Below are positions 1 through 8,561 of a stretch of 64,000 nucleotides of DNA, one piece after another; positions within the stretch are counted from its first letter, which is position 1, and every line of letters begins with the position of its first letter. The notes under the pieces were generated by a model that was not told the DNA's origin, did no database searches, and was given only the letters and a program-made list of their open reading frames with translations. This DNA comes from ASV31 sp965229765 (GTDB lineage Bacteria; Pseudomonadota; Alphaproteobacteria; Rhodobacterales; Rhodobacteraceae). The DNA lies in NCBI GenBank assembly GCA_965229765.1, contig CBDDJT010000003.1, positions 930,001 through 994,000 of the forward strand, written 5' to 3'. The position numbers and the translations under genes are program-made.

Positions 1-804
1 GGCGTGGGCGCCAACCTGCACGATCACCCCGCCGTCGCCATCGGGGCGGTGCTGTCACGCGCGGCGCGCCAGCCCGGTCGGCTGCGCCCCGCCGCGAACA
101 TGGCCCTGCGGCTGCGCCCGGACGGCGGGCAGGACGCGGACGTCTATATCGGGGTCGCCAACAAGACTTCGTGGCACGCGCTGGGCCAGCGACTGGGCGG
201 GATGATCGTGTCCGTGTTCCGGCCCCTGTCACGCGGGCGGCTGTCGCTGGCGCGCGGCGTTGACGGGCTGACCACGGTGCGTGACTTCGGGATGCTGTCG
301 GACCCCGCTGACATGGACCGCATGGTCTGGGCCTATCGCCATGCCGCCGCGCTGATGTCTGCGCCCGAGACAGGCGGTATGGTGCAGGAGGCGTTTCCCG
401 CGGCCTTTTCGGAACGTGTGCGGGCGCTGAACCGCACGGGCGCAAGGAATGCAATCGTGGCGCGGCTGGTGGCCGCCGCGCTGGAGATGCCGGGCCCCGT
501 CCGACGCGCGGTGGTGGCCCGGATGTGCGAGGGTGGCGCGACGCTTGCCGCGTTGCTGGACGACGACGCCGCGCTTCGGGGGTTCGTGCGAGAGAACGTC
601 ACGGGCTTCTATCACCCCGTCGGCACCTGCCGGATGGGCGGGACGGACGATGCCGGGGCGGTGACAGATCCGCGCGGCAGGGTCCGCGGCATCGACGGGT
701 TGCGGGTGGTCGACGCCTCGCTGATGCCCGCGATCCCGCGCGCCAACACCAATCTGCCCACGATGATGATCGCCGAACGGATCGCCGCCGACTGGGACGG
801 CTGA
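1..804 (+). CDS. GMC-family FAD oxidoreductase, C-terminal part (5' truncated)
   Basis: The reading frame is already open at base 1, so only the last 267 codons are present. They match the C-terminal half of glucose-methanol-choline oxidoreductases (choline or alcohol dehydrogenase-like). The visible marks are GANLHDHP at the start, the catalytic-His segment YHPVGTCRMG near residue 205, and the closing FAD-contact segment GLRVVDASLMP followed by NTNLPTMMIAERIA. Such enzymes oxidise a primary alcohol or polyol using FAD. The substrate cannot be told from this part. The gene converges on the TRAP permease gene, with only three bases between the stop codons. The family is clear; the missing N-terminal FAD fold (GxGxxG) lies outside the window. 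Confidence 0.9.
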   Translation, partial: GVGANLHDHPAVAIGAVLSRAARQPGRLRPAANMALRLRPDGGQDADVYIGVANKTSWHALGQRLGGMIVSVFRPLSRGRLSLARGVDGLTTVRDFGMLSDPADMDRMVWAYRHAAALMSAPETGGMVQEAFPAAFSERVRALNRTGARNAIVARLVAAALEMPGPVRRAVVARMCEGGATLAALLDDDAALRGFVRENVTGFYHPVGTCRMGGTDDAGAVTDPRGRVRGIDGLRVVDASLMPAIPRANTNLPTMMIAERIAADWDG

Positions 805-807
805 CGA

Positions 808-2745
808 TCAGGCCGCGGACGGCGCGCCGCGCCGGCCCAGCGCATAGATGATACCCGACAGGACCGCTGTCACCACCAGCGCCGGAAGCTTCAGCGTCAT
901 CGCCGGGACAAGTGCAAGAAGCCCCGCGATCCCGATCGCGGCGCGCAGCGGCCAGGCCACCGGCGCCATCAGGAACCCCTGGAGCGCGACAGAGATGCCG
1001 AAGAACCCAAGACACGCCGCCAGGAATTCGCCGATCACGATGTACCATGGCGCATCCATCAGGAGGGCCTGGTCGTGGACGAAGACAAAGGGCACCACGA
1101 AGGCCACGACCGCCAGCAGCATCGCACGCCCTGCGGCCTGCATCGGACGCGCCCGCGCCATGGTCGCGGCCACGAAGATCGCGACGCAGACCGGCGGCGT
1201 GATGAACGACAGCACGGCGAAGTAGAAGATGAACAGGTGCGCGGCGATCGCGGGAACGCCCGCCTGCTCGATCGCGGGCGCCGCGATCACCGCGAGGATC
1301 ACGTAAGAGGCGGTGACCGGCATGCTCATCCCCATGATGATGCTGGCAACCGCCGTCAGGACGAGAAGCAGAAAGATGTTGCCGCCGGCCAGCGTCAGCA
1401 ATTGCTGTCCGAACAGCAGGCCAAGCCCGCTCAGGCTGATGATTCCGACGATCATGCCCGCGATCGCGGCGAGGATACCCATCTCGATCATTAGGTTGCC
1501 GGTGTTCAGCAGCGTGCTGAGCACCTGTCGTGGGGTGAACTTGTTGGCGCCGAGAAAGCTGACCACCATCACCACGACAAGCGCCACCAGCGCGGATTTC
1601 GACGGGCTGAGAAAGATGACGAAGAGGCAGTAGATCAGCGCCGCAAGCGGCACGAGAAAGAACCAGCCGGCCTTGAGCACGGCAAGAAGGCGCGGGATCT
1701 CTGCCGGTGCAAGGCCCCGCAAGCCCAGCCTGCCTGCCTCGAGGTCGATCTGGAGGAAGACCGTGAAGTAGTAGAGCAGCGCCGGCAGAAGCGCGGCGAC
1801 CACCACCTCGTGGTAGGGGACGGCAAGGAATTCTGCCATTATGAACGCGGTGGCGCCCATCACCGGGGGCATCAGGCCGCCACCGCTGGAGGACACCGCC
1901 TCGATCGCGGCGGCCGAGGCACGGTGGTAGCCCGCGCGGATCATCATCGGGATCGTGATCGCCCCGGTGACCACCACGTTGGAAGAGGCGCTGCCCGAGA
2001 GCGTGCCGAAGATGCTGGACGCGATCACCGCCACCTTCGCCGGCCCGCCCCGCCTGTGCCCCATGGCAGAGATCGACAGGTCGGTGAAAAAGGCGCCGCC
2101 GCCGGCGACGAAAAGCGCCCGGCCGAACAGCAGGAAGGCAAAGACCATTCCGAACACGACGCTGGCGATGATGCCCATCAGCGCCTCTGTATCGGTGTAG
2201 ACGAAGTTGACCACCCGTTCCCACGGAATCGCGCGCCCCCCGAAGGCGCCCGGAAACACGTTGCGATAGATCGCGTAAAGGATGAAGCCCAGCGCCACGA
2301 AGACCAGCGGCCAGCCAAAGGCCCGGCGGGTCAGTTCGAGGATGATCAAGACCGTCAGCAGCCCCAGATAGGTGCGCTGCGGAATGATGAACCCGGCCCG
2401 AAGCACGATGTCGCCCCAGTTCACGAACAGGTACAAGCCGACGGCAAGACCCGCCAGCGCCAGCGCGTAGTCATAGAAGGGCACCGGGCGATCGGCCGCT
2501 TTCGCATAGGCTGGCAGGCGCAGGAAGCCTGCCGCGAACACCAGCCCGTAGAGCAGCCCGAAATACTGTTCCTGGAAGAACGCGACTTCGAGGATGAAGG
2601 TGATGTCCAGAACGAAGGACAGGCAGATCAGAGAGATCGCAAGCGTCAGCGTCCGGAAGAGAAACAGCCCCGGTCCACCGGTCAGCCGGTTCGAGGACAC
2701 CTCTTCAGGGTCCCTGGGGGGCGTGGGGGCAGAACTATCGGTCAT
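808..2745 (-). CDS. TRAP transporter, TAXI-type fused permease (4TM/12TM)
   Basis: A very hydrophobic protein of about 645 residues. It has the layout of TRAP permeases in which the small (4TM) and large (12TM) subunits are fused, as is usual for TAXI-type TRAP systems. The large-subunit part shows segments such as GSASSNVVVTGAITIPMM and SSSGGGLMPPVMGATAFIM. It would work in the inner membrane with the solute-binding protein encoded just upstream (2854-3870) to drive sodium- or proton-coupled uptake of an organic acid. I chose the ATG at 2745; an in-frame GTG at 2760 would add five residues. Neither start has a strong ribosome site. A GC-rich hairpin separates it from the binding-protein gene. 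Confidence 0.9.
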   Translation of the reverse strand: MTDSSAPTPPRDPEEVSSNRLTGGPGLFLFRTLTLAISLICLSFVLDITFILEVAFFQEQYFGLLYGLVFAAGFLRLPAYAKAADRPVPFYDYALALAGLAVGLYLFVNWGDIVLRAGFIIPQRTYLGLLTVLIILELTRRAFGWPLVFVALGFILYAIYRNVFPGAFGGRAIPWERVVNFVYTDTEALMGIIASVVFGMVFAFLLFGRALFVAGGGAFFTDLSISAMGHRRGGPAKVAVIASSIFGTLSGSASSNVVVTGAITIPMMIRAGYHRASAAAIEAVSSSGGGLMPPVMGATAFIMAEFLAVPYHEVVVAALLPALLYYFTVFLQIDLEAGRLGLRGLAPAEIPRLLAVLKAGWFFLVPLAALIYCLFVIFLSPSKSALVALVVVMVVSFLGANKFTPRQVLSTLLNTGNLMIEMGILAAIAGMIVGIISLSGLGLLFGQQLLTLAGGNIFLLLVLTAVASIIMGMSMPVTASYVILAVIAAPAIEQAGVPAIAAHLFIFYFAVLSFITPPVCVAIFVAATMARARPMQAAGRAMLLAVVAFVVPFVFVHDQALLMDAPWYIVIGEFLAACLGFFGISVALQGFLMAPVAWPLRAAIGIAGLLALVPAMTLKLPALVVTAVLSGIIYALGRRGAPSAA

Positions 2746-2807
2746 CTCGTTTCGGCGCACCGCCTTGGCTGGGCCGGGGGCGGCGGCCCCAGGGCCCGAG
2801 GATCATT

Positions 2808-2836
2808 CGCCCCGCCCGGAAGCTTCGGGCGGGGCG
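2808..2836 (-). other. Intercistronic hairpin between TAXI binding-protein and permease genes
   Basis: Perfect 10-bp arms, CGCCCCGCCC and GGGCGGGGCG, flank a 9-nt middle that contains the palindrome GAAGCTTC. No T-run follows in the direction of transcription. It is better read as an mRNA-stabilising or partial attenuation hairpin, which would leave more binding-protein than permease mRNA, than as a full terminator. Confidence 0.55.
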
Positions 2837-2853
2837 GCGTGGGTCGTCGGGTC

Positions 2854-3870
2854 TCAGTTGCGCCCGAACTCGGCCAGAAGCTCGGCCTGGCGCGCGTCCA
2901 TCTCGTCGCTCCACATGCCGTTGGCCTTGTAGTAGCTCACCGCATAGGGGTGATAGGGCAGGATCGCCTCTGTCGTGACGAAGCGGTCCGTCGTCCAGCC
3001 ACCCAGCGCGTTGTTGGCCGCGCGGAACGTGTCGTTGTGGGTCACGAGCGCATCAAGCGCGGCGTGGATCGCCTCTTCCGACACGGTCGCATAGGCGACA
3101 AGGTACGAAGGCAGGAACGTCATGTAGATGTCCTCGTCCACGCCCGGAGGGCCGGCCTCGACCATCGTGACGACGGCGGGATAGACCTCGCGCATACGCG
3201 CAACGGCCTCGCCCGAGGGATCGAGGCTCAGGAACTTGACCCCCAGCGTGCTGTCCAGTTCGTTGATCAGACCCGATCCGAGCGAGGCATAGAAAACGTC
3301 CAGCCGCCCCTCGGTCACGTCCTCGCGCTGCCCGCCATAAAGCGTGCTGCGCGGCTGCGCGTCCATGTCGTCGTAGGTGAGACCGGCATTGGCCAGTTCA
3401 CCGCGCGCGAAGACGTCGATCGCCGGGCTGCCGGCATACCCGCTGCCGATGCGCTTGCCCACGATGTCCGCCATCGAGTTGATGCCGGAATCGTCCTTGA
3501 CGTAGAGACCCACGTTAAGACCCGACCCCGCGGCGATCATGCTGATGTCGAAGGGCTGGGTGAACGGGCCCTCGCCCTTGGCGGCAAGGTACGCCTCGTA
3601 GTGCGACACGGTACCGATATCGACCTCGGCGGTTGTCATCATCGGCAGCCAGACGCCGGCCCCTGTCGAGGTCACGAGACGGCCGGTAAACTCCGAGTTG
3701 GCCGAGATCGTGTCACTGAGAGCGGCACCAATGGTGTAGAAGTTCGAACCGGGCTGGTTGGCACCGATAACGATATCGGATGCCGAAACCTGCGCGGTCT
3801 GCGCGGCCAGCGCCGTAGCGGCGACGGCGAGCGTCGTCATCAAGGTCTTTCGGGTGGTGTGACGTATCAT
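2854..3870 (-). CDS. TAXI-family TRAP transporter solute-binding protein
   Basis: A 338-residue periplasmic protein. An N-terminal Sec signal peptide (basic start, then TLAVAATALAAQTAQVSAS) is followed by a mature part opening DIVIGANQPGSNFYTIGAAL. That G-x-x-x-G-S/T-x-F/Y-Y opening is typical of TAXI proteins. Family members bind a small carboxylate and deliver it to the fused permease encoded downstream. The start at 3870 is preceded by GAGAGGAC at good spacing; an upstream in-frame ATG at 3939 has no such site and would put extra residues before the signal peptide. The ligand is unknown. The promoter region contains an operator (3991-4004) shared with the neighbouring catabolic operons. 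Confidence 0.92.
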   Translation of the reverse strand: MIRHTTRKTLMTTLAVAATALAAQTAQVSASDIVIGANQPGSNFYTIGAALSDTISANSEFTGRLVTSTGAGVWLPMMTTAEVDIGTVSHYEAYLAAKGEGPFTQPFDISMIAAGSGLNVGLYVKDDSGINSMADIVGKRIGSGYAGSPAIDVFARGELANAGLTYDDMDAQPRSTLYGGQREDVTEGRLDVFYASLGSGLINELDSTLGVKFLSLDPSGEAVARMREVYPAVVTMVEAGPPGVDEDIYMTFLPSYLVAYATVSEEAIHAALDALVTHNDTFRAANNALGGWTTDRFVTTEAILPYHPYAVSYYKANGMWSDEMDARQAELLAEFGRN

Positions 3871-3990
3871 GTTTGCAGTCCTCTCTGTCAGATTCGGAGT
3901 GCCGGCTTCATCGACCGTTCGTCCCTGTCGCAGAAGCAAGGGTCCAGCGCCGGATGACAGGACCGGGCTCGCGGCTCACTCGCTTCCGTT

Positions 3991-4004
3991 GTTCACTATT
4001 GAAC
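3991..4004. promoter_or_regulatory. Putative IclR operator, TAXI transporter side
   Basis: GTTCACTATTGAAC, a 5-4-5 inverted repeat (GTTCA/TGAAC). It lies about 120 bp upstream of the binding-protein start and just downstream of an AT-rich segment on the minus strand. Near-identical sites are at 4261 and 11781. The link to the IclR protein encoded at 10893-11684 is inferred from shared sequence and position. Confidence 0.6.
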
Positions 4005-4216
4005 ACCCTGCTCATATAAGGTAAGCAGAGCATATGGCTTTCATTGATGCAACTGAAATCCCTGCGGCGATGGCGGCAGGCCGTTCGAAACCGGCCCGCT
4101 GCCGGGAAAGGGACGGATAGATGAAAAACTGTGCGCCGGCCGATGGTCACGCTTGCGCCCACCTGCCGCGATGAATGCCCGCCGAGGTGCCGGCCGGGCT
4201 TTGAGGCAAGGGTCAC

Positions 4217-4245
4217 TTGACATGCAGGTCGCGCTTCGCCATCCT
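4217..4245 (+). promoter_or_regulatory. Putative sigma-70 promoter of the catabolic operon
   Basis: A perfect TTGACA at 4217-4222 and, 17 nt later, CATCCT at 4240-4245 as a weak -10 box. The predicted start near 4252 places the operator 4261-4274 immediately downstream, the same geometry as the promoter at 11742. The -10 match is poor, so the exact box is uncertain. Confidence 0.4.
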
Positions 4246-4260
4246 GAAAATGAACAGGAC

Positions 4261-4274
4261 GTTCACATTTGAAC
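4261..4274. promoter_or_regulatory. Putative IclR operator, hydrolase operon side
   Basis: GTTCACATTTGAAC, an inverted repeat GTTCA-N4-TGAAC, 30 bp before the ATG of the alpha/beta hydrolase. It is the second of three matching sites in the window. A repressor bound here would block transcription from the promoter predicted at 4217-4245. Confidence 0.6.
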
Positions 4275-4303
4275 TTGTGCCGCATGGGGTTCCCAGGACG
4301 ATC

Positions 4304-5188
4304 ATGAGCCAGTCGCAAACGACCATGACGTCGCAAGCTGTGCCGCTTCGCATGGGCGGCCTGTCCCTTATGGATCGCCCGGGGGCCGGGGCCGCGGTCC
4401 TGTTCCTGCACGGCATCGGTTCCAACGCGCAATCGTTTGTTCCGCTTTTTCCGCATCTTCCCGGCGGCCTTCGGCTGATCGCATGGAACGCGCCGGGGTA
4501 TCTGGACTCTGACCCGCTGGACGCGGACTGGCCGGTTGCGTCGGATTACGCACAGGCAGCGCTGCGGATGCTCGACGGGCTTGGGCTGGGGCAGGTGCAC
4601 GTGGTGGGGCATTCTCTTGGCACGCTGATCGCAGCGGCACTGACAGAGGCTGCGCCGGGGCGCGTCCTGTCCCTGACCCTTGCAGCCGCGGCGCAGGGAT
4701 ACGGCGTCGCGCCCGGCGGCACGCTGCCCTCCGGCGTCGCCGCGCGGCTGGACGATCTGGCTTCGCAGGGGCCGGCGGCGTTCGCGCGCTCCCGCGCGGC
4801 GCGGCTGGTCCACAAGCCCGAGGCGAATGCGTCCGTCGTCGCACAGGTCGAGGCCGAGATGGCGCGCATCCACCCGCGCGGCTATGGTCAGGCAGTGCAC
4901 ATGCTGGCGGGCGGCGATCTGGCGGGATCGGTGGCGCGGCTGACCCTGCGGCCGTCGTTCATCATCGGCGCCGAAGACCGGGTCACGCCGCGGGCCCAGA
5001 CCGACGCTGCGGCGGGGGCATGGGCGGATGCGACAGGTGAAACGCCACCTGTAATGGTCATCGCGGACGCAGGCCATGCCGTCTATTTGCAGGCGCCCAG
5101 GGCTTTTGCCGACGCGCTGTTGAAACTTGTGCCGGCGCTGTGCGACAGCGCCCCAACGCCTGAAGAGGGATATGCCGATGGCCGATGA
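4304..5188 (+). CDS. Alpha/beta hydrolase (meta-cleavage-product hydrolase-like)
   Basis: A 294-residue cytoplasmic alpha/beta hydrolase. The oxyanion segment LFLHGIGSN is followed by the nucleophile elbow GHSLG (Ser104). The acid lies in GAEDRVTP and the His in DAGHAVYL near the C-terminus. Such enzymes often hydrolyse the C-C bond of meta-cleavage products or an ester or enol-lactone. Because the next gene encodes an extradiol-dioxygenase-like protein, C-C hydrolysis is a reasonable guess but not proven. The start at 4304 follows AGGAC at 5-6 nt; a longer in-frame ORF from 4217 would cover the operator and promoter and is rejected. First gene of the operon running to 10884; its 3' end overlaps the next gene by 11 bp. 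Confidence 0.88.
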   Translation: MSQSQTTMTSQAVPLRMGGLSLMDRPGAGAAVLFLHGIGSNAQSFVPLFPHLPGGLRLIAWNAPGYLDSDPLDADWPVASDYAQAALRMLDGLGLGQVHVVGHSLGTLIAAALTEAAPGRVLSLTLAAAAQGYGVAPGGTLPSGVAARLDDLASQGPAAFARSRAARLVHKPEANASVVAQVEAEMARIHPRGYGQAVHMLAGGDLAGSVARLTLRPSFIIGAEDRVTPRAQTDAAAGAWADATGETPPVMVIADAGHAVYLQAPRAFADALLKLVPALCDSAPTPEEGYADGR

Positions 5189-6086
5189 ACTGAGGATGGG
5201 ACATCTGCGCGGCATCGTCATGCGCGCGCCGGGAATGACGGAAACGGCAGAGTTCTATACCGATCTGTGGGGGCTGACGGTCGCACATGAGGGCGATGGC
5301 ATCACCTACCTGCGCGGCACGGGCCCCGAACCGTTCATCTACGGCCTGAAGGACGATGCGACCTACGGAATCGAGTACATCCATTTCGGCCAGCCGGACC
5401 GGCAGGCCGTTGACGCCTTTCACGCGCAGGTGGTCGCGCGCGGGGGGACCGTGCTGGGCGATCCGGCGCCGATCGACGGGCCGTTCGGCGGCTACGGGTT
5501 CGAGATCCTCGACCCCGACAACCGGCGCCTGCGGGTGACGGCGGACATGGCCATGCGCACGCCCGAGGACGTCTTTGCCTACCCCCGCAAGATCAGCCAT
5601 GTGGTTCTGAACACCGCGGACATGGAGGGGGCGCAAGCCTGGTACGAGCGGGTGCTTGGCTTTCGGGCAAGCGACTATTCGGCCGACCAGATGGTGTTCC
5701 TGCGATGCAGCACCGACCACCATTCCATCGCGCTGGTGCGCAACAAGTACCCGGCGGTGAACCACGTCGCCTTCGAGATGCCGGGGATCGACAGCTACAT
5801 GCGCGGGATCGGCCGCATGAAGCAGAAAGGCCAGGTGCCAAGCTGGGGGCCGGGCCGGCACGGGCCGGGCAACAACCCCTTCGCCTATTTCGTCTCGCCT
5901 TCGGGCTACGTCATCGAATTCACGGCCGAGTTGCAGCAGATCGACGAGGCCACCCACCAGCCCAAGGTCTGGTCGCGCACCGATCCCGAGGCGATGGACC
6001 GCTGGATGACAGCCGGACCCCCGACACCGGCCATGCGCACGGTGATGGCCGGGCGGCCCGATCCGGGCTTTCCGGTGCAGGGATAG
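5178..6086 (+). CDS. VOC-superfamily protein, two-domain extradiol-dioxygenase type
   Basis: A 302-residue protein made of two vicinal-oxygen-chelate modules (about residues 5-120 and 138-255). This is the layout of type I extradiol ring-cleavage dioxygenases. In the second module the usual 2-His-1-carboxylate iron ligands are present: His141 (KISHVVL), His196 (VNHVAFE) and Glu247 (GYVIEFTAE). This supports an active Fe(II) or Mn(II) site and meta-cleavage of a catechol-like ring. Substrate unknown. The ATG at 5178 has GAGGGA at 8 nt; an ATG at 5172 sits too close to that site. It overlaps the preceding hydrolase gene, so the two are probably translationally coupled. Confidence 0.87.
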   Translation: MADELRMGHLRGIVMRAPGMTETAEFYTDLWGLTVAHEGDGITYLRGTGPEPFIYGLKDDATYGIEYIHFGQPDRQAVDAFHAQVVARGGTVLGDPAPIDGPFGGYGFEILDPDNRRLRVTADMAMRTPEDVFAYPRKISHVVLNTADMEGAQAWYERVLGFRASDYSADQMVFLRCSTDHHSIALVRNKYPAVNHVAFEMPGIDSYMRGIGRMKQKGQVPSWGPGRHGPGNNPFAYFVSPSGYVIEFTAELQQIDEATHQPKVWSRTDPEAMDRWMTAGPPTPAMRTVMAGRPDPGFPVQG

Positions 6087-6090
6087 GCGC

Positions 6091-6882
6091 ATGGATCTTG
6101 GCCTCAGGGACAGGGCGGTCGTGGTCACGGGCGGATCGTCGGGGATCGGTCTTGCGGCGGTGCGCACATTCCTTGACGCGGGCGCGAAGGTGGCGTTCTG
6201 CGCCCGGGGAGCAGAGCGGCTGGAGGCCGTCCGCGACACCCTGGCCAGCGAGGCCGGTGCCGACCGGGTGCTGGCGCGCGCGTTCTCGGTGCTGGACAGC
6301 GCGGCGGTTGCGGAGTTCGCCGAAGAGGTCGCCGCGCGCTTCGGCGGCTGCGACGCGCTTGTGACGAACGCCGGACAGGGCCGCGTTTCGACCTTCGCCG
6401 ACACCACCGACGAGGACTGGCGCGCGGAACTGGAGCTGAAGTTCTTCAGCCAGCTGCACCCGATCCGCGCCTTCGAAGGGATGCTGCGCGCCAGCGGCGC
6501 CGGGGCGATCGTCGCGGTGAACTCGCTTCTGGCCTACCAGCCGGAACCGCACATGGTCTGCACCTCGGCGGCACGGGCGGGCGTGCAGAACCTGCTGAAG
6601 TCGCTGGCGACCGAACTTGCACCTGCGATCCGCGTCAACTCGATCCTGCTGGGGCTGGTGGACAGCAACCAGTGGCAGCGCCGCTTCGAGGCGCGCGCCG
6701 ACAAGGGCCAGAGCCGCGAGGCGTGGTACACCGAACTGGCCCGCAAGAAGAACATACCGCTTGGCCGGCTGGGCGCGCCCGAAGAGGCCGCCCGGGCGAT
6801 CCTCTTTCTTGCCTCTCCCGCCGCCAGCTACATCACCGGCGCGCGGCTCGAGGTCTCTGGCGGGGTGTCCCGCTTTGCCTGA
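6091..6882 (+). CDS. Atypical SDR lacking the catalytic Tyr-Lys pair
   Basis: A 263-residue classical-length short-chain dehydrogenase/reductase. The dinucleotide motif is TGGSSGIG (residues 14-21), with a TNAG-type motif in the middle, Ser145, and the typical end ASYITGARLEVSGG. At the YxxxK position the sequence reads TSAAR: Thr158 replaces Tyr and Arg162 replaces Lys, with normal spacing from Ser145. The fold and cofactor site look intact, but ordinary SDR proton transfer should not work. It may use a different mechanism or act on an unusual intermediate. It starts 4 bp after the VOC gene and is followed by the ThDP enzyme. Confidence 0.88.
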   Translation: MDLGLRDRAVVVTGGSSGIGLAAVRTFLDAGAKVAFCARGAERLEAVRDTLASEAGADRVLARAFSVLDSAAVAEFAEEVAARFGGCDALVTNAGQGRVSTFADTTDEDWRAELELKFFSQLHPIRAFEGMLRASGAGAIVAVNSLLAYQPEPHMVCTSAARAGVQNLLKSLATELAPAIRVNSILLGLVDSNQWQRRFEARADKGQSREAWYTELARKKNIPLGRLGAPEEAARAILFLASPAASYITGARLEVSGGVSRFA

Positions 6883-6908
6883 TGCGTGACTTGAAGGGAC
6901 AGGACCCA

Positions 6909-8561
6909 ATGACCGAGAGCGTAGGCCACCAGATCGCACGGGGTCTGGCCGATGCGGGCATCACGACGATCTTCGGCGTCATCTCGATCCACAATATGCC
7001 GATCCTCGACGCGGTCGCGGTGCAGGGACGCATACGGTTCGTGCCCGCGCGCGGCGAGGCCGGGGCGATGAACATGGCCGACGCGTTTTCCCGCGTCTCG
7101 GGTGAAATCGGCGTCGCGCTGACCTCGACCGGGACGGCGGCGGGGAATGCCGCCGGCGCGCAGGCCGAGGCGCTGACGGCCGGAAGCCGGGTCCTGCACA
7201 TCACGACGCAGGTCGACCGGGCCTGCATGGATCGCGACCGCGCCGCCATCCACGACGTGCCAAAGCAACCCGAGATGCTGGGCGGGGTCTCCAAGGCTGT
7301 CTATCGCATCTGGGACGAGAGCGGCGCGATGGGCGCGCTGGCCGCCGCCCTGCGGGCCGCCGTGACGCCGCCCGCGGGTCCCGTCAGCCTGGAGGTGCCG
7401 GTGGACGTCCAGCGTGCGCCGGGTCCGCGCTATGTACCGCTGTCGCCGCCACTGGCGGCGCTTCCCCCCATCGATGCGACCGCGCTCGATGCGCTGGCCG
7501 GTGCAGTGCGAACGGCCCGGCGGCCGATGCTTTGGCTGGGCGGCGGCGCGCGCGGTGCCGTGGCCGAGGCGACGGCGCTGGCGGACCTGGGGTTTGGCGT
7601 CGTGACATCGACGCAGGGCCGCGCGACCGTGCCCGAAAGCCACCCCGGAAGTCTTGGCGCCTTCAACATGACGCCCGATGCCGAGCGCATCTTCCGTTCT
7701 GCGGACCTGATGATCGTCGTGGGATCGCGCCTGCGCGGGAACGAGACCCGGGACTACCGGATGCCCCTGCCCCAACCGCTGTACCAGATCGACGCGGAAC
7801 CGACGCAGGCCGGCCGGAACTACCCCATCGACGGGTTCATCTGTGGCGACGCGGCGCAGGCCCTGCGCGGCCTGCTCGATCGTCTGTCCGGCCAGCTGGA
7901 GACCGATCCCAATTTCCATCACGATATCGCGGTGGCGCGGGCCCAGTCCGAGGGCGCGCTGCGCAGCAGGCTGGGGCCCTACCAGGTGGTGGCCGAACAC
8001 CTGCTGGGGGTCGTGCCCGCCGGGCGGCACCCGTGGGTGCGGGACGTGACGATCTCGAATTCCACCTTCGGCAACCGCTATGTCCAGATCGCGGCGCCCC
8101 ACCTTGGCGTGCACGCGCTGGGCGGCGGCATCGGGCAAGGGATCGCCATGGCCATAGGGGCGGCTGCGGCCTCGCCGGGGGCGCGAACCATCGCGCTTGT
8201 GGGGGACGGGGGCGCGCAGCTGGGGCTGGCGGAACTTATCACCGCCGTGGACGAGGCCCTGCCGATCACCTTCGTGCTGATGAACGACGCGGCCTATGGC
8301 GTGATCGAGAACATCCAGGACGCGCAATATGGCGGGCGGCGCTATTACTCGAAGCTGAAGACGCCGGATTTTGGCCTGCTGTGCCAGGCCGTGGGCATGA
8401 CGCACCAAAAGGTCACGGACATCGACGGCTTCGCCGAGGCCTTTGACGGTACGCTGGCGCTGCGCGGCCCGGCGCTGGTCGAGGTCGACATGACCGCGAT
8501 CGGCCCCTTTGCCGAATCCTTTGCCGGCCCGCCCGCGGGGGCCGCGGGACAGGCCCGATGA
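6909..8561 (+). CDS. Thiamine-diphosphate-dependent enzyme (acetolactate synthase/2-oxoacid decarboxylase family)
   Basis: A 550-residue protein with the three-domain order of ThDP enzymes: an N-terminal Pyr domain with the activating Glu50 (VPARGEAGAMN), a central domain, and a C-terminal PP domain with the Mg-ThDP motif GDGGAQLG...MNDAAYG. Family members decarboxylate 2-oxo acids or join or split C-C bonds. In this operon it could act on the oxo-acid product of ring cleavage. The exact reaction cannot be assigned; benzoylformate decarboxylase- or acetolactate synthase-like activity are both possible. The ATG at 6909 has AGGA at 6 nt; an in-frame ATG at 6882, overlapping the previous stop, is a weaker choice. 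Its stop overlaps the next start (ATGA at 8558). Confidence 0.88.
   Translation: MTESVGHQIARGLADAGITTIFGVISIHNMPILDAVAVQGRIRFVPARGEAGAMNMADAFSRVSGEIGVALTSTGTAAGNAAGAQAEALTAGSRVLHITTQVDRACMDRDRAAIHDVPKQPEMLGGVSKAVYRIWDESGAMGALAAALRAAVTPPAGPVSLEVPVDVQRAPGPRYVPLSPPLAALPPIDATALDALAGAVRTARRPMLWLGGGARGAVAEATALADLGFGVVTSTQGRATVPESHPGSLGAFNMTPDAERIFRSADLMIVVGSRLRGNETRDYRMPLPQPLYQIDAEPTQAGRNYPIDGFICGDAAQALRGLLDRLSGQLETDPNFHHDIAVARAQSEGALRSRLGPYQVVAEHLLGVVPAGRHPWVRDVTISNSTFGNRYVQIAAPHLGVHALGGGIGQGIAMAIGAAAASPGARTIALVGDGGAQLGLAELITAVDEALPITFVLMNDAAYGVIENIQDAQYGGRRYYSKLKTPDFGLLCQAVGMTHQKVTDIDGFAEAFDGTLALRGPALVEVDMTAIGPFAESFAGPPAGAAGQAR

Larger units (their letters stand above)
3871..4303. promoter_or_regulatory. 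433-bp divergent intergenic region
   Basis: No credible gene was found here. It separates the minus-strand TAXI transporter from the plus-strand catabolic operon. It holds two copies of a palindromic operator (3991-4004 and 4261-4274), each near one of the divergent starts, and a TTGACA -35 box at 4217 for the plus-strand operon. The segment 4005-4060 is AT-rich compared with its surroundings and is the likely place for the minus-strand promoter, but no clear -35/-10 pair could be fixed there. Confidence 0.6.

Noticed and set aside
1810..3957. A 715-codon plus-strand frame over the TAXI transporter genes
   Set aside because: Its composition is Arg/His/Gln/Asp-rich, and it is antisense to two well-recognised genes.
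4217..4303. Longer alpha/beta hydrolase starting at 4217
   Set aside because: This would put the promoter -35 box and the operator 4261-4274 inside the gene; the ATG at 4304 has a proper ribosome site.
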